DNA from: Sympetrum striolatum
Lineage: Eukaryota > Arthropoda > Insecta > Odonata > Libellulidae
Length of the DNA stretch: 64,000 nt
Assembly (NCBI GenBank): GCA_947579665.1
Contig: OX388346.1
Span: forward strand, 93,064,615-93,128,614
Direction: 5' to 3'
Shown: positions 1 to 12,137 of the stretch, in pieces
How the letters are laid out: the number at the start of each line of letters is the position of its first letter
Position numbering within the stretch: the first letter of the stretch is position 1
Notes under the pieces: generated by a model
Databases searched by the model: none
Seen by the model: the letters and a program-made list of their open reading frames with translations, nothing else
Told to the model about the DNA's origin: nothing
Program-made: the position numbers and the translations under genes

Positions 1-50
<50 letters not shown>

Positions 51-180
51 ACAGACATCATTCCGAAAATGGTCAAAACGTGTTCTAGGGACCCCAAAAC
101 ATGTATTTCCGTTGAAATCTCGAAGTCGAATTTTTTCATGAAAACAATACTTTCTCTATACTTCGTATATGGAGAAAGTA
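1..180 (+). repeat. Right end of the 1-kb dispersed repeat, copy A, with (AC)n microsatellite
   Basis: It starts inside an AC dinucleotide run (1-45), followed by a unique 130-base tail that ends in a hairpin at 148-180 (TACTTTCTC...GAGAAAGTA). The same tail, next to the same AC run, recurs at 30634-30818 and, reversed, at 45041-45210. The rest of the copy lies left of the window. Confidence 0.85.
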
Positions 181-338
181 AAAAAGCTCTCAGAATAATT
201 TCTGGAATCTAACCTTATGAATCCTGCAGATCCTCATTCTCACATTTGAAAATAATGACAATTTAGAGTTTGTATGTCTTCATCAATCTTATATATGCTA
301 AAGAAAATACTCCTAATCTAGCCCTAAGGTCTAATGTA

Positions 339-415
339 CACATCTGGCCAAAATTAACACACCACCGGTCATTAGGATTGCTAGGGAGGTGGTGTGTTAA
401 TTTTGGCCAGGACTA
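339..415. mobile_element. Short foldback MITE related to the 21070-21680 element
   Basis: A near-perfect palindrome: CTGGCCAAAATTAACACACC is mirrored by the matching bases at 388-410, with a loop of about 20 bases. The arm core CTGGCCAAAATTAAC is shared with the 611-bp element at 21070. TA dinucleotides flank it. It looks like a minimal remnant consisting of little more than the two terminal repeats. Confidence 0.7.
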
Positions 416-559
416 TACATACTTTCTACACTAGGCATTAAGATAACCTTGATATACCTCGTTGTAGACTTTAAAATTTTTTAACCACTTCAATGTGAAG
501 AGTCTTCAACTATTCAATAAACATCCTGCCCAGGTGCAGAATCTTAGTTTAAATTACTT

Positions 560-808
560 ACTATCTATTATCGGTAATCTATTGACAAAAGATCCACTGT
601 ATACTGTTGAGGAATTCAATGTCTGTGTATTTGAATTATAATCATTTGTATTTTCTTTTCTTTATCTATACGTTTAACTGTATTTTATATCCTTTTATAT
701 TTTATGTGTTGAGTTTCTCTACTCTCACTTGACAATGTCTTGTAACTACCTGTTTCTTGACTGGTTCTCAGACATTACAATACAATAAAACATTATTATT
801 ATTAGGTT
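560..808 (+). repeat. Possible 3' tail of a truncated LINE
   Basis: Non-coding AT-rich sequence ending in AATAAAACATTATTATTATT. A short tandem ATT tail after an AATAAA-like motif is how CR1/L2-type LINE insertions end. No coding remnant was found, so this is only suggestive. The remainder of 181-1794 shows no other feature I can support. Confidence 0.3.
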
Positions 809-1794
809 TAACTGAGTCATTTTTCACTTGAGGCTAGAAGTTGAATAGGATTGTACAAGAGCCTCCTTTTGATCCTGTATTAAGTTTTTTTAAGAGTGAT
901 TCAGTTTGGCACACTAAGCATATTCTTTTATTATTTATAATTTTTTAATCAAAACGTATTGGAAGAATGGAATTTTCTTCTGGGTGATGCTTACGTTTTC
1001 AATTAATCCATTTCAGTTGATACCACTAAACAAAATTTGATGGTAATTATTTTTCCAAACATCTCTCTAAGTAATATTTCCCCACTTTTCAGTTGCTTAC
1101 GCCATAGGTGGTTATGATGCCTGAGTTTCTAACTATCTTTCCTGTGACTGATGGAGTCTGTGCCTAATTTAACAGAAAGTAATCAGCCAATATAGATACT
1201 AATGACTTTCACAACAATTCATTTTAATAATAGAATAATAACTGATCCACAACTTCAATGATAGTTTTTCAGACGAGGCCTAAAAAGTTTGAGTTTGTGT
1301 ACAAGTGTAAAGCAGGCAATATCACCAACTTACCCTTTGGTGGTAAATGGTTAAATTTTATGTTCGCCATATTAGTCGACCCCTGGTTTTTTAAATATTT
1401 TTATAGGCTTCGGAGGTCTACATATGCCGGCATAATATGGTACCTTTTTGTTTTCATAAAATTTATTACTTTCCCTGAAATCTGAGAAGTTATTTTAAGA
1501 TTCATTGAGGTTCCACATTTAAAAAACTGAACTGTGAAACTTGATCAATTAAAATTTGAAATTAAAATACTTCTTGAGATGTAAGTTATGCAAGGAAAAA
1601 AGAAAAAGTTTTGAAACATTGTTGTTAACATCATTCATTATAATATTTTCAAAGATTTTGTATACAATTATTAAGAGTTGAAGAGAAATTTTATGCTTAT
1701 GTCTTACTGATTATTTTCATATATTTCCTTACATACCACAATGTTCTTATATATTAACTTACAAGACATTATCAATTTCATGTTCATGCTAAAG

Positions 1795-1978
1795 GCAGGA
1801 GATGGTAAGCCATATAACGTCACAACTGAAAATAGTTGGGTTGAACATCAAGAGCAAGTGAATCAAGTTCAGCAAACCCATTTGCAACATGAAAATCACA
1901 GCATCAAACCTGCAGAGCAGCAGCAGCAGCTGTTTTCTCTGCCATGTGTTGTAGAAACTGAACCATCCTCTGCTCAAG
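1795..1978 (+). CDS. Unnamed gene, first visible exon (Q-rich)
   Basis: Open frame reading AGDGKPYNVTTENSWVEHQE, then a run with QQQQ and ending SSAQ. The donor is CAAG|GTGATT, leaving one base that becomes the G of GIVEPNSHH in the next exon. The acceptor is less certain: AAAG at 1794 and GCAG at 1798 are both possible. The frame stays open back to 1741, so the exon may start a little earlier. Confidence 0.6.
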
Positions 1979-4900
1979 GTGATTTTCTCTTTATTATGAA
2001 TCAATTGTATTTTATAAGTATTTTTACATAACATTCAATATCTGAAACTATTTCCTGTATAATAAGTAAAATTAGTACATTAAAATGTCTTTGAATTTCA
2101 CTGTTATTAAATTAAACTGTCTGTCTCTATTAAACTTCTATTAAACTGTCACTGTCTCATTAAATGTAGGGGAGACCAGGGCTGGTTGGCCGAGTTTTGT
2201 TTTCGGAATTTCTGTACGCATTTTGGTTTGACTTTTTGAAAAACGGTTTGCTTTGTCATAAAGATACAACCCTTGAGCATATATGTGATTTTTTTCATCC
2301 ATGAAAAAAAATCAGGAAAAAAGTTATAAACAATGAAATGCAGCACCAAAAATCGGCCAACCAACCCCAGGGCCGGGGTAGGTTGGCCGAGTTTATTAAA
2401 ATATGTGAAAGATATCAAATGTATCAATGGAAAATATTTATTAGTGTAAAAAAGTTAGTGTACATGGTTTTGTGATATGTAGGTACGTAAAATAACTCCA
2501 CTCTTTACTTTTTAGTCTTTTTAACATTTTTAGACTTAGTTTCGGCAGCTTTAGTGAACTTTTTCATAGCTCTCGCGGCTTTCTTTTCCTCTGCCAGCGT
2601 TCGCTTACGTTTGTTTTCATTTTTCTCCTTCTCCAATGCTGCTTTAATTGGGGAATCGGTCAAAATTTCGGTCGATAGGCGTTTACGATCTTGACGCTTG
2701 TTCCTTCGAACCAGTTCGTGCACTCGCCTTGGGGAGAGGTCAGAGGTATTCAGGGAGGCTTACATCTGTAGCAGATTCTATGCTGATGGACGAGTTTTGT
2801 TCAGGGTTGGGTCGATCTGTGACAAATCCCGCCAGGAACTCCTCAGGTGGAAAAATTTCAGGATTGAAAGGGCACACGCCAGATACTCTGAAACCAGCTC
2901 GAATATTGTTCGGTGTGCAGGCGAGTGGAAATACACTGGCTACGATGCCCGGAATGTCGTAGATGGTCATTGTTTTGCCAGGGTTGTTCGTCATCCATGC
3001 ATCAGAGTAGGTATTTACGAATTTTTTAAATGGAGCTGGATTTTTTAAATGTACAACTCGGCCAACCAGCCCCACACAAAACTCGGCCAACCTACCCCAA
3101 TGAATGTTTTCGAGAACAATCACGGTTTACAAAAACAAAAGTGAGGTTACCCTGGAAACTGATATACCATTTTGTAGGGTTTTGAATACCCTTTCCAGCG
3201 GTACCACGTTTTTTGAAATCGGATGGATATTGACTCGTGTTACGAAGATTACTTTACAAGAACAGAAATTTACTCACCAGTGTCGAAAAAAGAAAAAAAC
3301 GTTCTCCTGTGCAAATGGCAACACGAAAACACCTGAAATTATGTTGGTACATGGACAAACTAATACCCCACCAAAATCACTATAGATGTCACCACTGTGC
3401 CCAAAAGTCTTTTTTAAAAAGACACTCGGCCAACCTGCCCCTTCGGCCAACCAGCCCCGGTCTCCCCTATATAAATTTAGTGAAAGAAAATATATTTAAT
3501 ATATATTAGGCATTGATAATTTTTTCCAAACTGATTCTATATTTCTTCTGTGAAAAATAGGAATAGTAGAACCAAATTCTCATCATAATTTCCAAAGGAT
3601 AATCACTATTCCACAATCTGAAATGATGTGCAATGAAGAAGAATCTTTTAATGGCCAGCAGTATATTATTTGTTCATCAGCAACCCATCCTCAGGTCAGG
3701 TTTTCTATTCAGCCACATTCAGAGGTTAGTAAGAAAATTGAACTCTTATGATTGATAGGCATGTGCCATTAAAGAATTTAATACTACTATGTTCGAAAAG
3801 TTCCCCAGCTTATTTTTTCCCGCAAAAATACAGAGCAGGAGAAATGTAAAACTCTGGTGGTAGATAGTGCCACATATTGTAGATATAGCTACCTATCTAC
3901 CTACTCATCTACCACCCAGGCCCGTGCGCACGGGGGGGTTTTGGGGGTTCGAACCACCCCCATGAGGATCCTTCATACAAAAAGTTCCACGAATGATGAA
4001 TTGAAGATAGGATAAAATGAAATTATTTTATTTAATGTTTCATTTAGTAAACTTTTTCTTCCAAAATGTAGTGCCTCTTTCAACTTTCATGTTAACGTCT
4101 GTCAGGACTCCTGTACGTTCTCGTGTACGTTCATTATTGATAGTTGTATTAATATAGTTACTATTTTTTAATGAGAAAACCCCCCCACAAGCAAATCCTG
4201 CGCACGGCCCTGCTACCACCACAATTTTACATTTTTCCTACTCTGTTTTTTCCCAGAAAAAATTAGTTCTGGAACATTTTGAACATAGTAGTATATGATA
4301 GGGGTTTGAATCATAATCAAGCAAATAACTTGATATTACTTAAGAATAATCCTGCTGACATCCCACAACTAATCAAACATATCAATTTTCACCCTAAACT
4401 TAATTAACTATTAGTTTTTATTTATTGGTAATGCTGAAATAAAAATGTTTTTAAATCAATGAAAATTTATTTAATAATAACTGTCATCAAAATTACCATG
4501 AATCTGTCTGTCTTACATAATTTATAATTATAAAAACCTATGAGTACAGGAAAATGTAGGTAGTTCTTGCTATGTGATTTGATTCTAAGCTTAAAAACAA
4601 ACTTCATTACAAATAACATTAGCATAGAAAAAAAGGGGAAAATTATACATGTGCGCACTATGTGAAAAAATTAACTTTTACTGCTTGCAAATTGGTGGCT
4701 ATACATTATAATTGGTCAAACTATTATTAAACTGTCAACTTATGATTAATAAATGTTTGTGGTAGGATCTTTTTTATATTTAATATTATTTTAACTGATC
4801 CTTATCTCTGAATTATTCCTAAAAGTTAAATTACATCATTTTCATGCAGGCCTTACAATCTACCACATTGAATAATGTCTGGCAGTCTCACGAACGAACT

Positions 4901-7900
4901 ATTCATCCTGTTAGAGGAGAAAAGGAAGAAGTTCAAGGACATTTCTTTGATGGACAGACACAGAAGGTATTATTTTATTGGGTGGATGTGACCTATAATA
5001 ATACCTATTCACTGTTTTGTAACTCACATTAATTCATAAAATACTATCATTAAAATTACTTATCAAGTATTACATTGAGGAAGGTATAGTTTCCCATCTA
5101 AAACCTAACCAACATACAACCATCAACTTTTGGAAAATTTACGTTTTTATGTCAGAAATTTGAATGTCTTTTTTTTAAGTAACAATAACATTGGTTGAGA
5201 GAAGTAGAAAAGGATTAATATGGCTATTTTGATGGCTTATTTAATGGAGTAAAAAATCAACACCAGATCAAATCTTCTTCAAAAGCAAATGATTTCTGTT
5301 TCCCTTTTCTAGCACTAAGGAATAACACTTTGACTTAGCAGCAAAAACTGCATTCAATTCTGTTTGTATTACCACTTGCAGATGGAGGTTACAAAAGAAG
5401 ACAAATCCTACAGAGAATCATTAGAAACTTCATCTACAGATAGTGCTTCCTCTACAGTCAAAGCAAAAAACAACATCAGTATTTCCAACCATGAAGAAAT
5501 AGGGCAAAGAAATCCAAATTCATTGCCTTTACCAGCTTTCCAGCAAGCATTTGGTTCTACTGAGATTGGGCGTTTTGCAAATGAAGGCTTTTTAAGCCAG
5601 GTGAGAGTTTCACTGGCTTTACCAGCCCCTTCCTATAACTTCCCAATTATTTCCTCAAAGTCAAACCTCTCCCTCAACCATTTACCTCATCAAAATACTG
5701 CAGTCCACAAATCTAACCTCATTCCTCAACAACGTTTGTCCCAAGGTATGGGCAATACATTCCCATGCACCTACCAGCATCAACAACAACTCCGTCCCAC
5801 ATGGGAATGTCAGCAAGACCTACCCATAAGGCATTAAGCAAAAGTTGTCACAAGTGATACATGTTGCATAATTTTTTATCTATAACTTTGTTACATGAAA
5901 AATTGTAACCAATAATTTATTAAAACATTTTCTACGTTTTATTTAGCCAATGAAAATATGTTTTGTGTATGGTCTTTGGAGGCATTATAATTCAAATGTC
6001 TCAAGGGGAAGTACCTGCTTTTGATTAATCATAATTATTTATAAGCATAAGATGTATACTGTGCAAAGGGATTTCAACAATGTGCACACAACATACTATC
6101 ACATGTGAGTACAAAGTATCTAAATATTTATTCCTGAATGCAAAAGTTATATTCCTTACTTTGTATGGTTTTATAATTCATTTAGAGGCAAAATTCAGGT
6201 CCTATAAATGGATATGGACCTATATACATTTATGAAACTTTCTTGTGAATGTATTTTCTGGTCAGTGGCACACTGACTTTGGATTAATCCAACAGCCAAA
6301 AGGAGAGTTTAGTGCCAAAAAAGGATCATGAAAGAATCTGTCGATAATGACATCTATTTTCTATACATTCTCATTAGAAAGGAAACGATGAACTAGAACT
6401 GATATTTGGGATTTGTCCATATGTTATAACTATGGTTTAAAAAGCTATGTGCCTTTTGTAAGGAAAGGAGTTGCCTATGGATAGCCTAAAATTCAAGAGA
6501 TTATTAACCTCCAAACCATATCCAATTCATACCAATTTTAGTAAAAGACTAGAAAAATAACATATTATGGTTATTTTGGGGACCAAATGAATCCAATGGT
6601 AACTTTAATAGAAAACACTAAAATTAGAAGTCATAGTGAAATCAATTATATTGTTTCCAATAGCCTGTTTACTTGTGGTTAAAAATGTTGAAACAAAATT
6701 AAAAGTTTTATTTTATAAAAACTTGGTTGAACTTTGAAATGATGTTAAAGCTCTAGTGAATGTGATGAATAAATGTGCCAAAGAAGGTATCCTACAGGAG
6801 TGCCTTAAGCATAAAAATGTCTGACTAATGCTGGTAGGGAACAACTAGAGCATGTCTTTTGAATATTAAAATATAATATTTTAGAACGTTTTTAAGCTAT
6901 TCCATCATACTCCTTTACCGTCCCAACAATTCTTAGTTTAAGTGATATCTCAATGCTTTTTCATATGAAACACATGCTTACAGATTTAATATTATAAGTC
7001 AGGTTGTTACAAAAATATGAAAATTTTAAGTACTTAGTATACTTAGTGAAGAATAAAATTATGTAGAAAATGTTATTGTATTAAATGGACTGCAAGGCAG
7101 ATATTAAGTCAATATAAAAGATTTTTTTCGCATTGGCTTCTATCTTTGTGACTTAGCTGGTAAGTATTTAGGTGACTGTGAACATTTTATTTCTTCTAAG
7201 ACTGATAATAGGATTGATAGGTTGTTAAAACCTCTATAGCGCATTTAGTCCTTCTCTATAAATTTTAAATTCATCTTTCTACGTTTAGATCAGTATTTGG
7301 ATTTTTTCATCTAATTTTGTTCTTTCCTGAGATGTAGGAACATATATGACACTGAAGGAAGACTAATTCTTCACGGACAGTCCATAGGTCCTATGTTATA
7401 TACAATTTATTCATTCATAGAAAAATTTCAACAGGATGTCAGTCATTCAATTTCTATCAGGGCAAAATACCTTATGTTGCACTTGAGCATTACCTCACTA
7501 TTAGATTATCTTAAACTGATTTTTTTTATTATGCTCCAGAACTACCAAATAAATTCTTCTTTTTGATAATGTAAACATCATTATACAAAGGCCAGTGCTA
7601 AATTTAATATTTTATCTAATCATATGCAGGGAATCTAAATGTCATTCAAGATCCCTCTTGATTCTATATTCACTGTTTCTCAGTAATTTCATTACTGTTA
7701 TAGACTTTCAGTTAAAAGACATATATACTTGGCAATGTTTTTCTTGCATGTTCATCATTATAAAGGGACATACTGCTGCAACTCTATTAATAAATATGAA
7801 CACTTTATATGAGAATTTTAGTCCAAAACTAAAGTACAAAATACTGAAATTGAAAGTTATTGCCATAAGTGAAACATGAAAAATAAAAATCTTGAACCTG

Positions 7901-10900
7901 CTCTGGCATACCTGTTTTGACATGCACTTAAAGTTATAAATCAGAACTCTGAAATACATCTTATCATGCATATTATCAGTTTTTCATGATTCTTCCATGT
8001 CTAAATGAATATTCATTGGGAAATAAATGTATATTTTGATATGTTAATGGTGGTTGTGATAGAATGGTGTGAAAGTACATTTAATGTCTTTCCTTATAGT
8101 GTTGAGGCTTTAATTTCTATTTGCCTATATGTGTAATATGAATACTAGAGCCAAAAATTTGTGAAAGATTTGCAAATGTGAGCATTTTCTGTAACATGTA
8201 TATTATGTGTAAAATTCAGAGATGCTCCTCCAATCTGCTGGTATATTGTTTCATAGATTTGCTGAATACTTATTTCTTATTTGTGTTCACAATGGATTCT
8301 TTTTATTGTATCTTCTATAAAATTATTTGACTATAAGAACTACTTGGTTAAATACCTGAATTCTGCTTTTTGGGATAAAATTATTTCCAAAACAGCATTT
8401 TTGGAAATGTAAACTTTTATGATAAATTTTAATTACATAACTAACTGTAGCAGCTGACCAATTATCTTTTTGCCTGACTGACCATTTACACCTTCACAAA
8501 TACATATATAGTTATTCCTATTGTTTCTAATCCAGTAAAATTTTGTGCTTTGTAACACTTTTATGAACCTATTTCCAGGAAAATAATATTAAAAATATTG
8601 GAATTAAATACTATGTTGCTATTTAAAAATAATTTGATTAATCTTCCTAGGCATATGGGAAGAAATTAAAGGATGAATATGCATGAGACCTTATCCTAAA
8701 TAATAAATGGGAAGTTTAAACAAAGAACTGAAACTAAAATTCAATTAAAAAGAAAATATAGAAAGTACATATCATTATTGGTTTTAGATAGTTTGATTTA
8801 ATCATTTATATTTGGAAGAGGATCAGTAATGCCATGAATTTCATTAATTATTGATAATGGGGTATAATAGTTATTCTAAGAAGTAATTTATGCAAAATTC
8901 AGAAAGCATACAGCAAAATTATCTTTAAAAATTTTTATTTACAAATCAATGATAGAATTAACTGGATATCCCAGTTAAATTATAATCTGGAGACACTGTT
9001 GTAATATTTTTTAAAAGTAATGAAAGTAAAACGCAATCTCATACATGCTTACATTCTTATAATATCTCTTAAATGAGAAAAATAATAAATAATTGACTTT
9101 AGATACATAATTTAATTAAGAAGACATTGCTGGAGATTCATGATCAAATATTATTTAGCTTTATTATGGACCTTTGTTCCATGAAATCATGGAAAATATT
9201 TGCTCTTAAAAAAAATTAATTTGCACCAAATTTTAGAATGTTGTATTTTCATATGCAGAAGTAATTCCTAAGTTTATCTACATCAAAATCTAGGTAATTA
9301 AAATCAATCAAGGAACAACAAGTTCACTCTTAATACAAAATTATCAACAGCATTTTTGGTGGAATCCAACCACTTTCATTCAGTGTACAGCTATGTGCAA
9401 AAAAAACTTTGAAGTCCCGTGGTCTATATAAGGTTAAGGATTAAAGTTTTTTGCAAATAACTGTACTTAGTAGTGATATAAACTAATACAATATTGAATT
9501 CCATCTTAATTTAGTTGTTTGAGATAATTTACAAGTAAGGCATCTTTTAAAGCTATCACAAAAGATACTTACTTACCACATAACTTAAAAGCAGTCAAAC
9601 AAATTTTAAATAATTCAGTTATCATGGGAAGGTAAATTCAAAATGAATTTTTTTAATGTTTCCCCAAAATGCTAACATATGTTAAATGGCTGTTACAAGA
9701 TTATCCAGCATACTATGACAAGTTTTAAACCTTAAGTTTTATATAATTTAACGAATTTGTTCTTTGAGGCTAAAACTCACTCAATGTACACATTTATCAG
9801 AGAAATTGTAATTAGGCTTTGTAATACATATTTGGAGTTAGTGTAGTAAGTAATCCTTCAGTGGTACCACCATTTGGTCTGGTGAAATGGACAGAATTTC
9901 CTTACAGAAATAATGCTCCATCAAACAACTTTTTTAAACATATGCCAAGGTTTTTATAAAGCATCCTTGTAACAATAATTCTGTGCCAGATATATGTATG
10001 TAAAATATAATAGGAATATTTCCATACCTCATTTAATCATTGAAAAACATTCTTAGATCACATAACATAGCATAAATATGGTCTTTGGAATAGAATTCAA
10101 AGCATTATTATGCTAAAGGAAAGATATAAATTTGACTTCTCCCTCATTACTTTGCAAAAAAATTTGGCCAGGAATATTTAAGATGACACAGGCCTCAGTA
10201 ATCAGAGTAATATATTTACTTTCAAATGCTATGAAAGGATATATTTATCTTTAATTTCCTTGAATAAATGCAGTTTAAATTACTAATTAGGATGCAATCT
10301 CTACATGAAACATCTTAATCAAATTTGCAGCATGTGGATATTTAGGCAGACAGTAGAGCATTAAAATGAAAATGTAGACTGCTTTCTTTGTTCTTTCAAA
10401 TTCATTAATCTCAAAAGAAGATATATTTTGTGGGACCAAAATTAATTTTTACAGTCCTGGGAAATAAAGATAGAGGTAAAATTTTAGTGCAAGTAATGAT
10501 ATGCAGTGCATTTATTATTTAATTTAGATTGAATTGGTATACTATATACTGTTTTGGTCAGAGGAGATGTGATACATCATGTTTCGATAAAAGGAAATCA
10601 GACGAGCAACATATCTAATATTCATTATGAAAGAACATATGGTTTGAATAAACCTATATAGTATTTGCCAGAAAGAGTATTTTAATTCAATTTCCCTAAT
10701 TACTTGTAAGAAAACCTTGGTCAGGGACATATTACTTCATTACAGTGAGAGTAGTATAAGAATAAAGGAGTGTTTAGTGGCAGTAAAATATGAATCTGAA
10801 GAAGAATGCTGAGAGTAAGCTTAGAGAAACAAAAAGAGAAGACTGGTAAAAAGGAAAGTCAAATTTATGGGAAAACTTTCAATATTTTCACTTCATTATC

Positions 10901-12137
10901 AATACAACTTACTGCCAATTGAATAGCACAAGCTCATATCAATCTCATTGCTTAAGTAACTTTTGTTGTAAAGTTATCAGATTTGTTGGAGAAAAAACTT
11001 AAGCATCTGTGTAACTGTCCTTTCTTATTTTTTGTAGATGGGAAATTGATTTAACCATATCCCTATTGAAATATCACTTCAGATCTGAAGTGATAATTTG
11101 ATAGCAAGGACTCACATTTAGAGTCTTATCATTTCTATAAGTAAACCTGCTGGGTATCTCCTATTGATGTTAGTTGAATTTTATGGTAACCAGGAGTAAA
11201 CATTGGTAAAACATAAACCCTATTAAAATTGAAAATACAAAGAAAGATGTGTGATTTGTTCTGGTGTTGCTGCTGTTCAGGGATTAAAAGAGATTGGGAT
11301 CTTCCAAATTCCATTTTATGGTAAAGAGATAAATCATGAGTATTTATAAGGAATTTGAAGGAATACTCTGAAAGATTAGCAATAAATATAACATTATACA
11401 TACATCAGCATAATGTTCAGGCAGTAAAGATGAATCTGCTTTTGTTTTTAATTTTCATTTACATAATTTGTGATCATGAAAATGAAAATAATATTTTGTA
11501 CTTTACATCAGAAACTGACATAGCATTGAGAAGTTAAATAAGTATAGTTTGGCATTATAAATAGGTAAGAATTAAGTATAACAAATCAATTAAAACCTGT
11601 TTCCTTCCTATTCTACTGAAAAGAATATAATATCAAACTGTAAAGCAGTAGAAAATCTTTTGTGCAGTAAATGAAAAGTCCTACAGTGATACTCAAGGAT
11701 GCATTAACATAAGGTTAAATCAACAATATGCAAAGACATCATAGATAATAATTTGTTAGGCATCTTCTTTTCTGTAAATCTTCAACAGCATTATCTACTT
11801 TCAGAGCCCTGTGGCACCCAACTGGAGTGACCCATCCTCTCCATATGGACTACCTTCTCCTACCTCTGCTTCCAAACCAAATGGTGTCTACTTTTTTTCC
11901 CTCCCGATAAGGGAGGAAATGCCTACAAATCAGTCCATTTCATTTCCTTCCTCTTTGTCTGGCTATTTTGATTGTTCATTACATGAGGACATTGATGGTC
12001 CAGATGAAAGTGAGTATGGAGATCTTTTAGGTCTTGGAGAAGGTCCAGGATTTGACTTCTTGGCATTGCATCAAGACGGAGACCCTTTTCTATCTGCTTC
12101 ATACACAGATCAAAATATTGATGAAAGTATCTTATAA
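1795..12137 (+). CDS. Unnamed Q/S/P-rich protein, last five coding exons (possible transcriptional regulator C-terminus)
   Basis: Five segments join with consistent phases and splice sites: 1795-1978, 3561-3724, 4850-4966, 5382-5600 and 11805-12137. The product has a glutamine-rich stretch around PAEQQQQLF, then IITIPQSEMM, an S/T-rich acidic-basic mixed middle, and a C-terminus rich in D, E, L and F (EYGDLLGLGEGPGFDFLALH). I do not recognise the gene. Low complexity, Q-rich and acidic-hydrophobic composition resembles activation regions of transcription factors or coactivators, but no DNA-binding domain is in view. The 5' exons must lie left of the window or be missed. It converges with TECPR1. 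I am confident that it is a real spliced gene and unsure of its identity. Confidence 0.7.
2169..3467 (-). mobile_element. pogo-like DNA transposon, internally deleted
   Basis: Terminal inverted repeats of 25 bases (GGGGAGACC[A/G]GGGCTGGTTGG...) match at 24 of 25 positions. They are flanked by TA target duplications at 2167-2168 and 3468-3469. At 1.3 kb it is too short for a complete element. A motif of the form GGCCAACCnnCCCC occurs seven times in subterminal positions. A broken transposase C-terminus lies inside on the - strand. The element sits in an intron of the unnamed gene. Confidence 0.92.
2505..3123 (-). pseudogene. C-terminal fragment of a pogo/Tigger-type DDE transposase
   Basis: Two open segments in different frames: 3123-2740 with NPGKTMTIYDIPGIVASVFP, GFRVSGVCPFNPEIF and PPEEFLAGFV, then 2723-2505 with LSTEILTDSPIKAALEKEK and a lysine-rich tail. 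Both match the order seen at the C-terminus of arthropod pogo-like transposases (G-F-R-x-T/S-G-I/V-x-P-x-N, then I-L-T-D-T/S-P). The catalytic core is missing and a frameshift separates the two pieces, so it is inactive. Confidence 0.8.
3561..3724 (+). CDS. Unnamed gene, second visible exon
   Basis: The acceptor AAAAATAG and donor GAG|GTTAGT bound an exon encoding IVEPNSHHNFQRIITIPQSE, then SFNGQQYIICSSA and VRFSIQPHSE. The split codon G+GA joins it to the previous exon. It exits in phase 0. Between this exon and the previous one sits the pogo-like element 2169-3467. Confidence 0.68.
3784..4291. mobile_element. TA-flanked foldback MITE (about 204 bp) split by a hAT MITE
   Basis: The ends CTACTATGTTCGAAAAGTTC and its imperfect inverse (4270-4291) pair over about 80 bases. 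TA lies at 3782-3783 and 4292-4293. After removing the nested hAT element and one 8-base duplication, about 204 bases remain, mostly inverted repeat. TA duplication and structure suggest a Tc1/mariner-type MITE. It lies in an intron of the unnamed gene. Confidence 0.85.
3917..4212. mobile_element. hAT-superfamily MITE nested in the foldback MITE
   Basis: The ends CAGGCCCGTGCGCACGG and CCTGCGCACGGCCCTG form inverted repeats. Perfect 8-base target duplications CTACCACC flank it at 3909-3916 and 4213-4220. The 8-base duplication and the CAGG...CCTG ends are typical of hAT elements. Length 296; no coding capacity. Confidence 0.92.
4850..4966 (+). CDS. Unnamed gene, third visible exon
   Basis: The acceptor TTTCATGCAG and donor AAG|GTATTA bound 39 whole codons, encoding ALQSTTLNNVWQSHERTIHP and then an acidic-basic segment ending FFDGQTQK. 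Phase 0 on both sides. Confidence 0.7.
5382..5837 (+). CDS. Unnamed gene, fourth visible exon with possible alternative terminal extension
   Basis: The acceptor is ACCACTTGCAG. The spliced form ends at CAG|GTGAGA (5600), giving 73 codons ending FANEGFLSQ. If the donor is not used, the frame stays open for 78 more codons to a TAA at 5837. That extension is rich in S, P, L, H and Q (SYNFPIISSKSNLSLNHLPH, QHQQQLRPTW), as in the rest of this protein. An alternative last exon is therefore plausible. The choice would give two C-termini: an acidic one via 11805, or this Q/P-rich one. Confidence 0.65.
   Translation: MEVTKEDKSYRESLETSSTDSASSTVKAKNNISISNHEEIGQRNPNSLPLPAFQQAFGSTEIGRFANEGFLSQVRVSLALPAPSYNFPIISSKSNLSLNHLPHQNTAVHKSNLIPQQRLSQGMGNTFPCTYQHQQQLRPTWECQQDLPIRH
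5838..11804 (+). other. Long intron or alternative 3' UTR without recognisable repeats
   Basis: About 6 kb of AT-rich sequence between the fourth exon and the last exon of the unnamed gene. I found no open frame with protein-like composition, no terminal inverted repeats and no copy of any repeat family seen elsewhere in the window. It is either an intron or, if the frame ends at 5837, a long 3' UTR. Confidence 0.5.
11805..12137 (+). CDS. Unnamed gene, terminal exon with acidic-hydrophobic C-terminus
   Basis: The acceptor CTACTTTCAG precedes SPVAPNWSDPSSPYGLPSPT in phase 0, matching the donor at 5600. The exon encodes FSLPIREEMPTNQS, then SEYGDLLGLGEG, FDFLALHQDG and ends DQNIDESIL-stop. AATAAA lies 55 bases past the stop. 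The D/E/L/F-rich end is typical in composition of an activation region, which is an inference from composition only. Confidence 0.72.
   Translation, partial: SPVAPNWSDPSSPYGLPSPTSASKPNGVYFFSLPIREEMPTNQSISFPSSLSGYFDCSLHEDIDGPDESEYGDLLGLGEGPGFDFLALHQDGDPFLSASYTDQNIDESIL

Noticed and set aside
1258..1485. 75-codon + strand frame
   Set aside because: No recognisable motif and no splice link to the exon at 1795; composition is that of AT-rich random sequence.
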